Shown here: positions 25,467 to 33,918 of the stretch, piece by piece
How the letters are laid out: each line of letters starts with the position of its first letter
Position numbering within the stretch: the stretch's first letter is position 1
From: Spirochaetales bacterium
GTDB taxonomy: Bacteria; Spirochaetota; Spirochaetia; Treponematales; Treponemataceae
Direction of reading: 5' to 3'
DNA length: 64,000 bases
Assembly (NCBI GenBank): GCA_029098225.1
Contig: JAQXNX010000021.1
Location: 1 to 64,000 of the forward strand
The notes under the pieces: generated by a model
What the model was told of the DNA's origin: nothing
Seen by the model: the letters and a program-made list of their open reading frames with translations, nothing else
Database searches by the model: none
Translations under genes and position numbers: made by a program

Positions 25467-27930
25467 AAGAGTTGTAATTGTTCAATGTCGTCTATCTTCC
25501 ACAAGACTTCCTGAAAAAGCCTTATTAAAGCTTGGCGAAAAATCTGTGCTTGCGTGGACGCTAAGAGCCATGCATAAAGTTCCTGCAGAACATTATTTTG
25601 TGGCAACCGATATGGATTCTTTTGAAAAACTTGCTCCGGTTTGTCACGAAAATGGCTTTGAATGTTATGCCGGAAGTCTGGATAATGTTTTAAATCGTTT
25701 TACTTCTCTTTTGCAGACTTTGGATTCAAAAACAGTTATACGGGCAACAGCAGATAATCCTTTTTTGTTTTATGAAGCTGCAATAGAAAGTGTAGAAGAA
25801 TTTGAAAAAATTAATAAAACTCAAAAATGTGATTATTTTACTTTTAAAGGCCTGCCACATGGAAGCGGAATAGAAGTTTTTTCTGCTCAATCGCTTATAC
25901 AGGCTGCCAAAGAAACCTCTGATCCGTATGATCTGGAGCATGTAGGCCCCGCACTTTATAATCACCAGGAAAAATATAAGTGCATATTTGAGGATGCTCC
26001 CAGACGTTATAAAGCAAAAATTTGCAATTGCAGAACAACAATAGATACATATTCAGATTATTTGCGCGCAATTTCAATCGTAAAATATCTTGGCTTGAAT
26101 AATGACGAACCTTATACCTGTCAGCAGATACTCGAAGCAGCAGATTCTTCGTGTGTAAAGCATCCTGTAATACTTGTTCCTTCTGTAATAAAAGGAAGGG
26201 GAACAGGTCATCTTCGCCGCTGCCTTTCTATTGCAAGAGAAAATAATTATTTTATATATATCCCACAGGATGCAAGTCTTGAAGGAACTGTAAAACTTGT
26301 TTCTGATGCTATAAGTAACGGAGTTGATGAAACAAATGTTATAGATAAACTTCCAGACGAAACTCTTTCTCCTGTAATTATTACCGATACCTTTGAGCTT
26401 ACAAAAAATCAGATTGAAAGTTTTTCTAACTGTAATTCTTTAATTTCTATAGATGAAGGTTCAGATTATTCAGATTACTGCGATTATCTTTTAGATATTA
26501 TTCCTTCTATCAAGAAAAGAATTGTAAACAAAATTGAACCTGATTTTATTACAAAGCCTTTGAATGTCCGTGAAAATCAAAACGGAAAAAATAATTATGA
26601 AAAAATACTCGTTTGTCTTGGCGGAGAAGATCCTGCAAAACTGACTATTCCAGCTGTAAAAGCTGTTTCAAGCTGTTACCCCGAAGCAATGATTACCGCT
26701 GTTTATAATAATTCAGATAAATCCTATGTTTCTTATTCGGGTGGAGAAAAAATAGAATTCGTAGAAGAAATTGAAAATCTTAGAGAAAAGGTCTTTGAAT
26801 ATGATCTTGTCCTTACTCATTACGGTCTTACAGCCTTTGAAGCAATGTATGCCGGCTGTTCAGTAATTCTATTACCAACTTCTAAACTTCATGTAGAACT
26901 GGCAAAAAAATATTCATTTCCTTTTATAGAAAAATCAGTTAATGAAGATTCATTAAAAAAAGCACTTGATTTTGAGCAGAAAGAATTTGATAAAAAATCA
27001 TTCTTTAATGAAAATAAAGAGAATCCTGTTATTCTTGAAGAATTTCTTAAAACGCTTACAAAAGGTGAAAAGATATTATGCCCGGTTTGCGGGAAAAAAC
27101 AGAATTTTCCAGACGAAGTTATATCGCGTAATGAGACAAGAACTTACAGACGCTGTCAGAATTGTGGAATAGCTTATATGTCTTTTTCAATTGATGGTGG
27201 AAGAGATTATCATAAGGCTTATTTCTTTGAAGAATATAAAAATCAGTATGGAAAAACATATAAAGAAGATTTTGAATCTATAAAGGCTCAGGGAAAAAGA
27301 CGTCTTTCTGTTATAAAGAATCTTAAAGGCGATTTTTCTGATAAAACTCTTCTTGATATTGGTTGTGCTTATGGACCATTTTTAAGTGCAGCGAACGATT
27401 CTGGACTTTCCTGCTTTGGAACAGATATTTCTTCTGATGCAGTAGATTATGTTCAGAATGAATTAAAAATTCCTGCTGCCTGTTCAACATTTCCTGATAT
27501 AAACACTATGGAAGAATTTGGGCTTGAACAGTTTGATTTTGTTTCCATGTGGTATGTAATTGAACATTTTAAAAATCTGGAAGAAGTTCTTAATAAAGTT
27601 TATTCGCTTGTTAAATTAGATGGAATTTTCGCGTTTTCTACTCCAAGTGGTGAAGGAATTTCTGCAAAATCTGATAAAGATGCATTTTATAAAAACAGCC
27701 CTGCAGATCATTATACAATCTGGGAACCATCACGTGCTGAAGCCATATTAAAAAAGTTTGGTTTCAGAATAGAAAAAATTATTTCTACAGGACATCATCC
27801 GGAACGCTTTCCTTATATTCAAAAATGTGGAGCAAAACCTGGAAGTTTAAAATGGATTATGACAGAAAAAAAGAGCAGATTATTAAAACTCGGTGATACT
27901 ATGGAAATTTACTGCAGGAAGGTTTTATAA
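25456..27930 (+). CDS. SpsF-like cytidylyltransferase / SpsG(PseG)-like / methyltransferase triple fusion
   Basis: 824 residues with three enzymes in a row. Residues 1-215 are an SpsF/NeuA-type cytidylyltransferase (VVIVQCRLSSTRLPEKALLKL, ATADNPFL). Residues about 235-530 resemble SpsG/PseG (GRGTGHLRRCLSIA, ISIDEGSDY, LVCLGGEDPAKL, LTHYGLTAFEAMYAG). A zinc ribbon (about 540-570, CPVCGKK...CQNCG) leads to a class I SAM methyltransferase (LLDIGCAYGPFL near 633). Together they could activate, trim and methylate a nonulosonate-like sugar. It starts within the previous gene (11-nt overlap) and its stop abuts the next ATG. Confidence 0.8.
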   Translation: MKSKRVVIVQCRLSSTRLPEKALLKLGEKSVLAWTLRAMHKVPAEHYFVATDMDSFEKLAPVCHENGFECYAGSLDNVLNRFTSLLQTLDSKTVIRATADNPFLFYEAAIESVEEFEKINKTQKCDYFTFKGLPHGSGIEVFSAQSLIQAAKETSDPYDLEHVGPALYNHQEKYKCIFEDAPRRYKAKICNCRTTIDTYSDYLRAISIVKYLGLNNDEPYTCQQILEAADSSCVKHPVILVPSVIKGRGTGHLRRCLSIARENNYFIYIPQDASLEGTVKLVSDAISNGVDETNVIDKLPDETLSPVIITDTFELTKNQIESFSNCNSLISIDEGSDYSDYCDYLLDIIPSIKKRIVNKIEPDFITKPLNVRENQNGKNNYEKILVCLGGEDPAKLTIPAVKAVSSCYPEAMITAVYNNSDKSYVSYSGGEKIEFVEEIENLREKVFEYDLVLTHYGLTAFEAMYAGCSVILLPTSKLHVELAKKYSFPFIEKSVNEDSLKKALDFEQKEFDKKSFFNENKENPVILEEFLKTLTKGEKILCPVCGKKQNFPDEVISRNETRTYRRCQNCGIAYMSFSIDGGRDYHKAYFFEEYKNQYGKTYKEDFESIKAQGKRRLSVIKNLKGDFSDKTLLDIGCAYGPFLSAANDSGLSCFGTDISSDAVDYVQNELKIPAACSTFPDINTMEEFGLEQFDFVSMWYVIEHFKNLEEVLNKVYSLVKLDGIFAFSTPSGEGISAKSDKDAFYKNSPADHYTIWEPSRAEAILKKFGFRIEKIISTGHHPERFPYIQKCGAKPGSLKWIMTEKKSRLLKLGDTMEIYCRKVL

Positions 27931-29601
27931 ATGAATTGTCTTATTTTGGGTGCAGGGCTCATGCAAAAGCCTGCAATTTTGAGTGCAAAGGAAGCGGGAT
28001 TTAAAACTTGTGTTGTAGATGCAGATAAAAATGCAGTTGCAATTCCTTATGCAGATGAATTCTGCCAGATAGATTTAAAAGATAAAGATGGAATTCTTAA
28101 ATATGCTCAAAAGCTTTCTAAAAGCGAAAATGGAGGGCTTGCTGCTGTATTTACCGCTGGAACAGATTTTTCTGCAAGTGTAAGTTATGTCTGTGAACAA
28201 CTTAGGCTTCCGGCTCACTCATATAATGTTGCATTGAATGCAAGCATAAAAACACAAATGCGCCAGTGTTTTAAAGACGCAGAAGTTCCGTCTCCAGAAT
28301 TTATTAATGCTTCAATAGATGATAAGACAGAAGATGTATTAAAAAAAGTTCTTTCTGTAATGAATTATCCGTTTGTAATTAAACCTGTAGATAATATGGG
28401 AGCCAGAGGCTGCAGAATGGTTCGTTCAGAAAATGAATTTGAAGCTTCTTTAAAAGCGGCAGTTTCCTGTTCACGAACAAAAAATGCAATTATAGAAGAA
28501 TATATGGAAGGACCTGAATATTCTATAGATGCAATTGTGTATAACGGAACTTTCACAATTACAGGTTTTGCAATTCGTCACATTAAGTATCCGCCATATT
28601 TTATTGAAGTAGGGCATACAATGCCGGCTGTCCTGGATAAGAAAATTCATGATGAACTTATTTCTGTTTTTGCACTTGGAGCAAAAGCTCTTGGGCTTAC
28701 ATGCGGAGTAGCAAAAGCAGATATTAAATATACAGAAAAAGGTCCGATGATTGGTGAAATTGCCGGGCGACTTTCCGGTGGATATATGTCGGGCTGGACT
28801 TATCCATATTCTTCGGATTTAAATCTTACAAAACAGGCTCTTTTAGTTGCTGCAGGAAAAGAACCCGATGAGCTTCTTAAAAAAAGAATTCCTGTAGATT
28901 ATTGTCCTTCGCAAATATGTAAGAATCTGGAAAAGCCTTATGAACTTTATGAGGTTCCTTCAATTAGAACCTGTGCAGAACGGGCATGGATGAGTATTCC
29001 CGGAGTTATAAAGAATATAGAAGATATTGAAGATTTTACAGATAAAGCTATTACTGATGTTCTCCCCAGAGCTGGCGCTGGAATAGGAGCTTCAGTAACC
29101 TTTCCAAGAAATAATGTAGAAAAATGTGGAAATATTATTTCTGTAAGTAATAAAAGAGAAATTGCAATAGAAGCAGGAGAAAATGCTGTTTCGAATATCT
29201 TTATAACTCTTGAGCCATGTAATCCAGTAACAGATGAATTTTTAAATGGAAATTCAAAATCAGATGAAGAAGCTTTTCCTCCATATGCTTTTTTCAAGCT
29301 TTCGTCTGAGCAGGAAAAAGAACTTGCTGAAGAATTATCTTTGACTGGTGGATTTATAGGTAAAAATCAAAAAACATATGATTTTATTCCAGAACTTTTG
29401 AAAAAATCCGATTATAAAATGATAAAGGACTGGTCATATAATACCATAGGAACAACGCTGAAAAAATTTGATATTCTGCGCAAAAATCATCCGGAATTAA
29501 ATAGTCTTGAATTTTTTAAGGCTGTATTACGAGGCGGGCTTCAAGGTGCTGTATATTATAGTGACAGTGTAGAAATTAAGGTGAATGCAAATGAAAAATA
29601 A
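27931..29601 (+). CDS. ATP-grasp ligase of unknown substrate
   Basis: 556 residues. The N-terminal fold MNCLILGAGLMQKPAILSAK is that of the biotin-carboxylase/PurK/PylC group. ATP-grasp motifs include YPFVIKPVDNMGARGCRMV, IIEEYMEGPEYSIDAIVY and ADIKYTEKGPMIGEIAGRLSGG. Such enzymes join a carboxylate to an amine or other nucleophile using ATP. The C-terminal ~220 residues are a less recognisable extension. Placed between the sugar-modification fusion (0-bp gap) and the amidase (11-nt overlap), it may attach an amino acid or acyl group to a surface polymer; that is inference. Confidence 0.75.
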   Translation: MNCLILGAGLMQKPAILSAKEAGFKTCVVDADKNAVAIPYADEFCQIDLKDKDGILKYAQKLSKSENGGLAAVFTAGTDFSASVSYVCEQLRLPAHSYNVALNASIKTQMRQCFKDAEVPSPEFINASIDDKTEDVLKKVLSVMNYPFVIKPVDNMGARGCRMVRSENEFEASLKAAVSCSRTKNAIIEEYMEGPEYSIDAIVYNGTFTITGFAIRHIKYPPYFIEVGHTMPAVLDKKIHDELISVFALGAKALGLTCGVAKADIKYTEKGPMIGEIAGRLSGGYMSGWTYPYSSDLNLTKQALLVAAGKEPDELLKKRIPVDYCPSQICKNLEKPYELYEVPSIRTCAERAWMSIPGVIKNIEDIEDFTDKAITDVLPRAGAGIGASVTFPRNNVEKCGNIISVSNKREIAIEAGENAVSNIFITLEPCNPVTDEFLNGNSKSDEEAFPPYAFFKLSSEQEKELAEELSLTGGFIGKNQKTYDFIPELLKKSDYKMIKDWSYNTIGTTLKKFDILRKNHPELNSLEFFKAVLRGGLQGAVYYSDSVEIKVNANEK

Positions 29602-30625
29602 TAAACTGAAAATATTTTTTTACTTACTTTTTATTCCTTTTTTTGCAGTTCATGCTGCTAATGATATTTCTTTAATGGAAAAATCAAAAACAAACGGAAT
29701 GACAATTTATTATGATTCACTTTCTCAAAGCGGAATAATAGAAAAAAACGGACATCAGCTTACATTTCGTATGGGAGAACAGATAGTTCTTTTAGATAGT
29801 CTTCAGATGATGATTACAGACGCTCCTGAAATTAAAAATAATCAGATTTTTGTTTCAAATAAATTTCTTTCAGATTCAGAAGAATTTTTCAGCAGAAAAT
29901 CTGAGCTTCCTTTTAAAGTCGGAGCTATTTTAATTGATGCCGGACATGGAGGAAAAGATCCGGGTGCTTCAAAGACATATAAAATTAAAGGAAAAGATGT
30001 AACAATTCGCGAAAAAGATATTAACCTTACTGTTGCAAAAATGCTTTATGAAAGGCTTCATGCTGCTTATCCTTCAAAGCAAATTATTCTTACCCGCGAT
30101 AAAGATGTATATTTAACCTTAAGTGAACGAACTGATATAGCAAATAATGTAAAGGTTGGCGAAAACGAAGCTGTACTGTTTGTTTCAATTCATGTAAATT
30201 CTTCATTAAATAAAACTTCTTCTGGATATGAAGTATGGTACCTTTCTCCGGGCTACAGGCGTACAGTTTTAGACAAATCCTCTGTTGAAGTAGATAATTC
30301 TGTCTATTCAATTTTGAATGCAATGCTTGAAGAAGAATATACAACAGAAAGTATAATGATTGCTCAGTTTATTATGGACGGTCTGCAGGCTCAGATTGGA
30401 AAAGAATCTCAGGCACGCGGAATAAAGGCAGAAGAGTGGTTTGTTGTAAAAAATTCAAATATGCCGAGCGTTCTTGTAGAACTTGGATTCGTTTCAAACG
30501 AAAAAGAAGCATTACTTTTAAATGATGAAAAATACTTGAAAAAGGCAACCCTGGGAATATATAATGGAATTGCAGCGTTCATAACTCATTTTGAACATTC
30601 GCAAGGATTTACTACAATAAAATGA
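29591..30625 (+). CDS. N-acetylmuramoyl-L-alanine amidase (Amidase_3, AmiC-like)
   Basis: 344 residues from ATG 29591, which has AAGGTG at usable distance; an ATG at 29585 is too close to it. A signal peptide (about 1-20, ending HAAN) is followed by an N-terminal domain of the AMIN or copper-amine-oxidase-like type. The zinc amidase domain then shows ILIDAGHGGKDPGA, REKDINLTVAK, FVSIHVNSS and LVELGFVSN, so the His/Glu ligands are present. It cleaves the bond between muramic acid and the stem peptide in the periplasm. It overlaps its neighbours on both sides, so it belongs to this operon. Confidence 0.9.
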   Translation: MKNNKLKIFFYLLFIPFFAVHAANDISLMEKSKTNGMTIYYDSLSQSGIIEKNGHQLTFRMGEQIVLLDSLQMMITDAPEIKNNQIFVSNKFLSDSEEFFSRKSELPFKVGAILIDAGHGGKDPGASKTYKIKGKDVTIREKDINLTVAKMLYERLHAAYPSKQIILTRDKDVYLTLSERTDIANNVKVGENEAVLFVSIHVNSSLNKTSSGYEVWYLSPGYRRTVLDKSSVEVDNSVYSILNAMLEEEYTTESIMIAQFIMDGLQAQIGKESQARGIKAEEWFVVKNSNMPSVLVELGFVSNEKEALLLNDEKYLKKATLGIYNGIAAFITHFEHSQGFTTIK

Positions 30626-31098
30626 AATTAAGAAATTTAAGTAAAGAGATTATATTATCAGGTGTATTGCTTGCATTTGTTTTATTCAGTTTTTTATTTT
30701 CCCTTATTTGCTACGAAAGTAATAGAAGCGGACTTCGCAGAACTTTTATTTTTCCTTCTGCAGATGAAGGAAAATATGTAATTGAATACAGAAATCTTTC
30801 AAAAAATGCAGTTCAGGGCGATATTGAATATTTTATTGATGAACTTCTTTTAGGTTCTTCTCTGGAAAGAACAAAAATGCTTTTTACTGCAGGAACAGCT
30901 GTAGAATCCTGTTTTGAGAGAAAAGGTGTACTGTATTTGAACCTTTCAGATAAACTTTTAGAAATAGGTAATGGAGTTGTAGATATAAAAGATGGCGTTA
31001 AATTACTGGAAGATAATGTAAAAAGAAATTTTCCCCGAATTGATTCAATTGAATTATTTATTGGCGGGAAATATGCTTTTGAATCTCAAAATCTTTAA
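30622..31098 (+). CDS. GerMN-domain membrane-anchored protein
   Basis: 158 residues. An N-terminal membrane helix (about 12-32, IILSGVLLAFVLFSFLFSLI) is followed by a GerMN domain (about 45-155), with ALF-like IDELLLGSS, FERKGVLYLNLSDKLL and FIGGKYAFE. GerMN domains occur in envelope proteins linked to spore germination or peptidoglycan metabolism, often beside amidases as here. It overlaps the amidase by 4 nt in ATGA. Last gene before flaA. Confidence 0.78.
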   Translation: MKLRNLSKEIILSGVLLAFVLFSFLFSLICYESNRSGLRRTFIFPSADEGKYVIEYRNLSKNAVQGDIEYFIDELLLGSSLERTKMLFTAGTAVESCFERKGVLYLNLSDKLLEIGNGVVDIKDGVKLLEDNVKRNFPRIDSIELFIGGKYAFESQNL

Positions 31099-31115
31099 AA
31101 GTGTTAATGTTATTC

Positions 31116-31144
31116 TTGACAAAAACGACTTGTTATTAGATAAT
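31116..31144 (+). promoter_or_regulatory. flaA promoter
   Basis: TTGACA (31116-31121), a 17-bp spacer and GATAAT (31139-31144), within the 93-bp gap before flaA. It looks like a sigma-70 promoter rather than a flagellar sigma-28 promoter. The leader is about 40 nt with an AGGAG-type ribosome-binding site. Confidence 0.85.
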
Positions 31145-31191
31145 TATTTTATACAAGGCTACATCGAATTAGTATAAAAAGGAGCTTCAAG

Positions 31192-32274
31192 ATGAAGAAG
31201 ACTTTTGGATTATTTGCAGCTGCTATGCTGCTTGTTGGTGGCGTTGCATTCGCAGAGGAAGCAGTGCTCATCGATTTCACTCTTTTGGATGCTGACTGTG
31301 TTGAAGACGGTAATGGAAATCTCACTCAGAACAGTCATACAGTTATGGATTATTCTGTGAGTGCAGGAGCAACTTTCACCGAAGATCAGAAAGATCTTAT
31401 GAAAACTTCTTTAGCACTTCCAGAGTGGGAAGTTAAACTTAATTCTTCTGCAAAGACAGTAGCAAGTTTAGCAGACTCTAAGGTAGTTGCTGCTCCTGTA
31501 AAGGCAGAGGCTGATCAGCCATTTGCTGGTAGCAACATTATGGGTGTTCGTATTGTATTCCCTACATGGAATTCAAACGCAAATGCAAGAATTGAACCTC
31601 CATTTGATATTCCTGCTTACGAACCACTCGCATCTGCAGATGAAAATGGTAACCGTCAGGAACCAACTGATGAAGAAAAAGCAAGTGGAAAAACACTTTT
31701 CGAAGACGGATATGGTGTTGTAAAAAATGTTGGAACAGTAAAATCAATTGCTGTAACAACAATGGGTATGAACTATCCTCATGGATTGTATGTTCTTTTG
31801 TCAGATAACGATGGCGTTGAACACCGCTATTTCATGGGTTATCTTGGATTCGACGGATGGAAAGAACTCCGCTGGAACAACCCACAGTATATTAGTGAAA
31901 TCAGAAACCGTGAAATTCGTGTATATCCAATCTATCCACGTGGACTTCCTTTTGTTAAGTTCCAGGGATTCCAGATTACACGCGATGCAGCTCACATTGG
32001 TGGAGATTTCATCGGATACTTCAAAGACGTAAAGATTATTTACGACAAGGCTCTTCTTACAAGCGATCGTGATATTGCAGATGAAGATCTTTGGGGAATC
32101 ATTGGCAAGAAAGAAGATGCTCGCCAGGCTGCTGAAATGCAGAAATTCGGAAACAAGCAGGTTAATCGCTATCTTGAAAAAGCAAAGCTTGCTGCTGAAG
32201 ACGAATTTACATCAAGCCTTAACACAGAAGGTTCTGGTGCAGCACAGAAAAATGAAGGACAGGCTGCTAACTAA
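31192..32274 (+). CDS. flaA: flagellar filament outer layer (sheath) protein FlaA
   Basis: 360 residues. Signal peptide 1-21 (LFAAAMLLVGGVAFAEE), then the FlaA fold typical of spirochete periplasmic flagella: VLIDFTLLDADC near the start of the mature protein, GVRIVFPTWNSNANARIEPP, MNYPHGLYVLLSDNDG and FQGFQITRDAAHIGGDFIGYF (as consecutive elements). Exported to the periplasm, it coats the FlaB core. Own promoter and terminator make it a single-gene unit. Codon use is biased, as in a highly expressed gene. Confidence 0.95.
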   Translation: MKKTFGLFAAAMLLVGGVAFAEEAVLIDFTLLDADCVEDGNGNLTQNSHTVMDYSVSAGATFTEDQKDLMKTSLALPEWEVKLNSSAKTVASLADSKVVAAPVKAEADQPFAGSNIMGVRIVFPTWNSNANARIEPPFDIPAYEPLASADENGNRQEPTDEEKASGKTLFEDGYGVVKNVGTVKSIAVTTMGMNYPHGLYVLLSDNDGVEHRYFMGYLGFDGWKELRWNNPQYISEIRNREIRVYPIYPRGLPFVKFQGFQITRDAAHIGGDFIGYFKDVKIIYDKALLTSDRDIADEDLWGIIGKKEDARQAAEMQKFGNKQVNRYLEKAKLAAEDEFTSSLNTEGSGAAQKNEGQAAN

Positions 32275-32295
32275 TTTAGTTTAGCAACCGCTAAA

Positions 32296-32334
32296 AACGC
32301 TTTGGAAAGATAAATAATTCCAAAGCGTTTTTTT
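32296..32334 (+). terminator. flaA terminator
   Basis: Stem AACGCTTTGGAA (32296-32307) / TTCCAAAGCGTT (32318-32329), a 10-nt loop, then a T-run. It ends 24 bp before the next start codon. Confidence 0.93.
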
Positions 32335-32357
32335 ATGCCCTAAAATAAGAGGCCATC

Positions 32358-33608
32358 ATGAATACCGCAAATCTTATATCAAAAAAAACTCTTAGAGAAA
32401 AGTACGAAGCTTATAATCCTTACTTCAATTATATTATGTCTGAGATTGTAAAAATTTTACAATCTAAAGTTTCTTTAATGGCTCAACCAACTTATAAAAG
32501 CCGTGTAAAAAGTTTTGACAGTTATTATAAGAAAATTTTACGCTTAAAGCCCGAAACTGTTCAGGAAGAAAAAAAATTAATTTGTCTTACAGATATGATG
32601 GGTATAAGAATGATTTGTGCCTTTCTTGAAGACATAAATATTGCTGTTGAACAATTAAAGAAAATTTTTGATATTAAAGAAGTTGAAATAAAAGGCTCGA
32701 ATAATAATTTTAAGGAATTTGGTTATGAATCTGTTCATGTGCTGATTAAAATTCCAAATGAAATAAAATTAAAAGTTGAAAAAAAATTCAAGGGACTCGA
32801 TAATCTTGATGATGATCTTGTATGCGAAATACAGATAAGAACAATTCTTCAAGATGCCTGGGCTGAAGTTGAACACGAATTAATTTACAAAACTGAATTT
32901 AATCCTTTTGATATTCCGTTAAGACGAAAGCTTGCATCTATAAATGCTTCATTAACTTTGGCCGATATTACATTTCAGGAAATTCGAGACTATCAGAATA
33001 AGCTTCAAAAGGAATTGGATGAAAGGCGCCGTTCATTTTATAACATGGCTGACGGTTTACTTAATGAAAAACCTGCTGAAGAAGGAAGCGAAGATATTTC
33101 AAGAGTGTCTCCATATGTTCAGGGTACAATTGATGAACTTTTACTGCGTGCAATTGAAGCACATAATCAGGGACATCTTTCTGAAGCCGTTGATATTTAT
33201 ACAAGAATTATTGAAGCAGTTCCAGACAGTGAAAAAAATATTATTTCTGTAATTCGAAAGCACCGCGGAATGGCATTTTTTGCAATGAATAATCTTGAGG
33301 CTGCAATAGAAGATTTTCAGAAAAGTATTGAAGCAGATCCAAAAGCTTTCCGTTCTTATTATTACAAAGGAATTGTATATTCAATTCAGAAAAAGTATCA
33401 GGAAGCTGTAGACTGTTATTCTAAATCGCTTGAATTAAATGAATTTCAGGCTCATACAAACTTCCGCCGGGCAATGGCTTATTATGAACTTGGCGAATAT
33501 GAAAAATCTATGAATGATCTTGACGTTGCGCTAAAACTTGGAATGAATGCTGCTGAATGTAAACCTTTGCAGGATAAACTTGTAAAGAAGTTCCATATGA
33601 ATATGTAG
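32358..33608 (+). CDS. small alarmone synthetase fused to TPRs (RelA/SpoT synthetase domain only)
   Basis: 416 residues. The (p)ppGpp synthetase domain (about 20-200) shows SRVKS (49-52), LTDMMGIRMI (D79, R84), the G-loop GYESVH (122-127), EIQIRT (157-162) and WAEVEHELIYK (168-178). There is no HD hydrolase, TGS or ACT domain. Residues about 245-405 are four or five TPR units (IYTRIIEAVPDSEKN, AFFAMNNLEAAIEDFQKSIE). It should transfer pyrophosphate from ATP to GDP/GTP; the TPRs probably tie this to a protein partner. The hydrolase partner is likely the gene at 4388. GAGG precedes the ATG. Confidence 0.88.
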   Translation: MNTANLISKKTLREKYEAYNPYFNYIMSEIVKILQSKVSLMAQPTYKSRVKSFDSYYKKILRLKPETVQEEKKLICLTDMMGIRMICAFLEDINIAVEQLKKIFDIKEVEIKGSNNNFKEFGYESVHVLIKIPNEIKLKVEKKFKGLDNLDDDLVCEIQIRTILQDAWAEVEHELIYKTEFNPFDIPLRRKLASINASLTLADITFQEIRDYQNKLQKELDERRRSFYNMADGLLNEKPAEEGSEDISRVSPYVQGTIDELLLRAIEAHNQGHLSEAVDIYTRIIEAVPDSEKNIISVIRKHRGMAFFAMNNLEAAIEDFQKSIEADPKAFRSYYYKGIVYSIQKKYQEAVDCYSKSLELNEFQAHTNFRRAMAYYELGEYEKSMNDLDVALKLGMNAAECKPLQDKLVKKFHMNM

Positions 33609-33680
33609 ATTTTTATAATAAAATTTGACTGATTACAATATATAAATTTAAAAAAATCACTTAAATAGTATTTTTTACTA

Positions 33681-33709
33681 TTGACGTAAAATATAATTTA
33701 TGATAACTT
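33681..33709 (+). promoter_or_regulatory. candidate tRNA-Glu promoter
   Basis: TTGACG (33681-33686) with a 17-bp spacer to TAACTT (33704-33709). A TATAAT also lies at 33692-33697 without a good -35. One of these probably drives the tRNA. Confidence 0.5.
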
Positions 33710-33732
33710 ATTCAAAGTCAGTTTTGACATAT

Positions 33733-33804
33733 GTCTCCTTCGTCTAGTGGTTAGGACATCGGGTTTTCATCCCGACAACAGCAGTTCAATTCTGCTAGGA
33801 GATG
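33733..33804 (+). tRNA. tRNA-Glu (anticodon TTC)
   Basis: A cloverleaf can be drawn. Acceptor GTCTCCT pairs with AGGAGAT (first pair G-U), followed by discriminator G. The D arm contains TAGTGGTTAGGAC. The anticodon stem TCGGG/CCCGA carries the loop TTTTCAT with anticodon TTC. T arm is AGCAG-TTCAATT-CTGCT. CCA is not encoded. Confidence 0.95.
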
Positions 33805-33816
33805 GATAAAAATTAT

Positions 33817-33842
33817 AAGCTCACCTGAGGTGAGCTTTTTTT
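33817..33842 (+). terminator. tRNA-Glu terminator
   Basis: Stem AAGCTCACC / GGTGAGCTT with a TGA loop, followed by a T-run, 12 bp after the tRNA. Confidence 0.92.
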
Positions 33843-33918
33843 GTTTTTGAGTAGTTTTTGCAAATAATGAATCTGGCGGTTATTATTTTCCTTAAATACT
33901 AATCAGGTGGGGATTGGC

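Noticed and set aside
33907-33918. Longer GTG start for the JAMM-DinG gene
   Set aside because: It would place the start codon inside the AGGTGGGG ribosome-binding site; GTG 33919 is better spaced.
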